From NCBI GenBank assembly GCA_041484525.1, contig JBGPHT010000089.1:1-30892 (forward strand): a DNA stretch of 30,892 bases, given 5' to 3'. The notes beneath the pieces are model-generated. The model saw only the letters and a program-made list of their open reading frames with translations, was not told the DNA's origin and ran no database searches. The position numbers were made by a program, and so were the translations under genes. This stretch comes from JBGPHT01 sp041484525. Its GTDB lineage: Bacteria > Acidobacteriota > Terriglobia > Bryobacterales > Bryobacteraceae. Below, piece by piece: positions 29,562-30,892 of this stretch; within the stretch, counting starts at the first letter, position 1, and every line of letters starts with the position of its first letter.

Positions 29562-30209
29562 GTGATGGGAACAATTCAACAAGTTATTCGAACTTTGCTC
29601 GTGGACGATCATGCTCTCTTCCGCGAGAGCGTGGCGCGCGTGCTGGCGGCGGAACCGTGGCTCGATATCGACCACTGCGGCAGCATCCGCGAGGCGCTGC
29701 AACTGCTCTCGCAGCGCAGTTTCGATCTCGTGCTCCTGGACCACGACCTGGGGGGCGAGCGCGCCTCCCAATTCCTTCCGGCAGCGCGGCAGGCGGGCTT
29801 CGAGGGCCGCGTCCTGGTGGTGACCGCCTGGGTGAGCGACATGGAGGCGCGCCGGCTGCTGCGCCAGGGCGTGTCCGGAATCTTTTTAAAGCAGGCCCCC
29901 TTGAAGGAGTTGACCGAGGGCATCCGCACCGTTGCGGCGGGGGGGACCTGGGTGGACCGCTCGTTCGCCGGCATCGAGGAGGGATCGGGCAACGCCGACC
30001 GGACCGCCGCTCCAGTGTTCAACGACCGCCAGCGAAAGGTCTTACGGTTCGTGCTGGAGGGTCTTTCGAACAAGGAGATCGCCTGGAAGCTGGGGATTTC
30101 GGAGAGCTACGTAAAGGCCATCCTGCAGAACCTGTTCCACAAGACGGGCGTTCGGACGCGCGGGCAACTGGTGCGAGTGGCTTTTGAGCAGTACGAGGAC
30201 CAACTCTAG
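29562..30209 (+). CDS. NarL/LuxR-family response regulator
   Basis: A 215-residue two-domain regulator, the likely partner of the upstream kinase. Receiver domain: acidic pocket Asp15-Asp16 (LLVDDHALFRESV), phospho-acceptor Asp60 (LVLLDHDLGG), Thr88 (VVTAW) and Lys110 (FLKQAP), all present. A linker rich in Gly/Asp leads to the LuxR-type helix-turn-helix (about 154-208: FNDRQRKVLRFVLEGLSNKEIAWKLG, then ESYVKAILQNLFHKTGVRTR). The canonical TxRE at the start of the HTH is NDRQ here. GTG at 29562 or the adjacent ATG at 29565 may be used. Targets are unknown; the GTAC-containing sequence 12 bases downstream of the stop may be one. Confidence 0.93.
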   Translation: MMGTIQQVIRTLLVDDHALFRESVARVLAAEPWLDIDHCGSIREALQLLSQRSFDLVLLDHDLGGERASQFLPAARQAGFEGRVLVVTAWVSDMEARRLLRQGVSGIFLKQAPLKELTEGIRTVAAGGTWVDRSFAGIEEGSGNADRTAAPVFNDRQRKVLRFVLEGLSNKEIAWKLGISESYVKAILQNLFHKTGVRTRGQLVRVAFEQYEDQL

Positions 30210-30220
30210 GAAGCCCGCCA

Positions 30221-30234
30221 GTACAGTACTATCA
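30221..30234. promoter_or_regulatory. GTACAGTACTATCA motif, copy of the element at 2762-2775
   Basis: Read on the minus strand it is TGATAGTACTGTAC; the element at 2762-2775 reads TGATAGGTACTGTA. The two differ by one inserted G and the last base. GTAC-A-GTAC is itself a short palindrome-like pair. It lies 12 bases after the response-regulator stop, upstream of a small hypothetical gene. Confidence 0.35.
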
Positions 30235-30393
30235 GGACTCGAACAAGTCTAATCCTGTCCAAAAGATAGACTTCCGCGACAGCGGCGAAAGAGTTACTGT
30301 TAACGCATAGCACAAGCCGGACCTCAGACCCGGCAACCGAGGCAATAGGGGTGAGTGTCGCTGTCGAGACACGCACTATTACGGGGAGTTAGG

Positions 30394-30645
30394 GTGTTAC
30401 GGGAAGTGATCGACACGCTACAGGTACAAGCCTGTGGAGATCGGAGTGTGATTGCGTTAGAACCCGGCACCCTGCTGACCCGTTGCCGCATCATTCGATC
30501 TTCCAACACTGTCACGGGTTTCGATTCCGCGGTCTACGTGATGGCCTTCGCAGTGTCCGACCGGGACTGTACCTGCCCGCTGGTTCACTTTCTGCCGCGA
30601 ACTCAGACCGTGGAACCGGCGGTGGAAACCAACCCGTGGCGCTAA
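30394..30645 (+). CDS. Small hypothetical protein
   Basis: An 83-residue protein that I do not recognise. GGGGAG lies five to six bases before the GTG at 30394; an earlier GTG at 30355 is in frame but has no ribosome binding site. The predicted protein alternates short beta strands (SVIALEPGTLLTRCRIIRSS, AVYVMAFAVSD) and has four Cys (CGD, RCRI, CTC), with no membrane span or signal peptide. Base composition is lower in GC than the neighbours. It may be a real small regulator-like gene, or a chance frame in intergenic DNA. Confidence 0.45.
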   Translation: MLREVIDTLQVQACGDRSVIALEPGTLLTRCRIIRSSNTVTGFDSAVYVMAFAVSDRDCTCPLVHFLPRTQTVEPAVETNPWR

Positions 30646-30661
30646 ACAGTCGATCGGAGGA

Positions 30662-30685
30662 CGCGCGACCCGCAAGGGTCGCGCG
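30662..30685 (+). terminator. GC-rich hairpin with GCAA tetraloop
   Basis: CGCGCGACCC (30662-30671), loop GCAA, then GGGTCGCGCG (30676-30685): a perfect ten-base stem closed by a GNRA tetraloop, 17 bases after the stop of the small hypothetical gene. No T-run follows on either strand, so termination would need Rho or the hairpin may instead protect the 3' end. Confidence 0.5.
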
Positions 30686-30799
30686 GTGCGCCGCAAACTC
30701 ACCCAGCCATTAAAATAGAGCTTGTCCCTTATTTTCGTAGACACAGGCCCATCGAAACAGCGGTCTCTTCCGACCAAAAACATAAATAGACGATTTTGT

Positions 30800-30828
30800 T
30801 TGATTATGGGAAAGAAGGCATTTATAAT
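30800..30828 (+). promoter_or_regulatory. Near-consensus promoter at window end, predicted leaderless
   Basis: TTGATT (30800-30805), a 17-base spacer and a perfect TATAAT (30823-30828). An ATG starts at 30834, five bases after the -10, with no Shine-Dalgarno between. Confidence 0.65.
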
Positions 30829-30833
30829 TCGGC

Positions 30834-30892
30834 ATGCCCACCCAGCCGGACTTTTCCCTACTGCCGACACTAGTTCCGGAGCAAGAAGTTCT
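30834..30892 (+). CDS. Start of a gene cut by the window end
   Basis: An open frame begins MPTQPDFSLLPTLVPEQEV and runs off the window. The promoter immediately upstream and the protein-like start support a real gene. Too little is present to name it. Confidence 0.5.
   Translation, partial: MPTQPDFSLLPTLVPEQEV

Noticed and set aside
30457..30870. Minus-strand frame across the window end
   Set aside because: It runs through the hairpin and the promoter, and has no start signals.

Overview
The window is 30.9 kb of GC-rich, densely coded bacterial chromosome with no rRNA, tRNA, phage, transposase or CRISPR that I can see. Gene content (FeoA/FeoB, gyrA, pgk, dapF, LarE, HtrA plus site-2 protease, SPWAK-type secreted protein, GT-C membrane glycosyltransferase, O-antigen-type ABC ATPase) and the style of the hypothetical proteins suggest a diderm soil bacterium, most likely Acidobacteriota close to Solibacter/Bryobacter. 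That placement rests on recall of family look-alikes and has not been tested.

Layout. 1-408: no gene. 409-1868 (+): polysaccharide-export ATPase and a DUF167 protein. 1870-2712 (-): lipoprotein, divergent from an M24 peptidase and a translationally coupled GH31-like protein that lacks the catalytic core (2868-5536, +). 5533-5798: an 81-bp perfect-arm inverted repeat, then a 36-bp tandem array that runs into the 3' end of pgk (5763-6956, -). 7014-8562 (+): methyltransferase and two tandem paralogous small proteins, followed by an 85-bp palindromic element. 8733-12084 (-): HtrA, M50 site-2 protease, a broken outer-membrane protein and HU. 12206-12313 (+): a 35-residue membrane protein. 12325-22038 (-): LarE, gyrA, an overlapping operon (PfkB kinase, GT-C glycosyltransferase, YbjQ, DapF, nucleotide-sugar dehydrogenase), a Gly-rich secreted protein and a GNAT acetyltransferase. 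22154-24333 (+): feoAB. 24262-26653 (-): a lytic transglycosylase fused to an M15-like domain, and MtgA. 26854-30209 (+): metallophosphoesterase and a two-component pair. 30394-30892: a small hypothetical protein, a hairpin, and the first codons of a gene cut by the window end.

Themes. Several genes serve the envelope (sugar-nucleotide oxidation, glycosyl transfer, polysaccharide export, DAP epimerisation, murein synthesis and cleavage, envelope proteolysis). At least four genes have a -10-like hexamer ending five or six bases before the start codon and no Shine-Dalgarno, which suggests leaderless mRNAs. Several proteins depart from family rules at catalytic positions: the GH31-like protein lacks both catalytic acids, and DapF has Ser where the second catalytic Cys should be. 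I did not find a clearly new multi-gene defence or mobile system. The strongest leads for something undescribed are the pgk-tail tandem repeat, the GH31 remnant, the tandem small-protein pair and the DapF variant.
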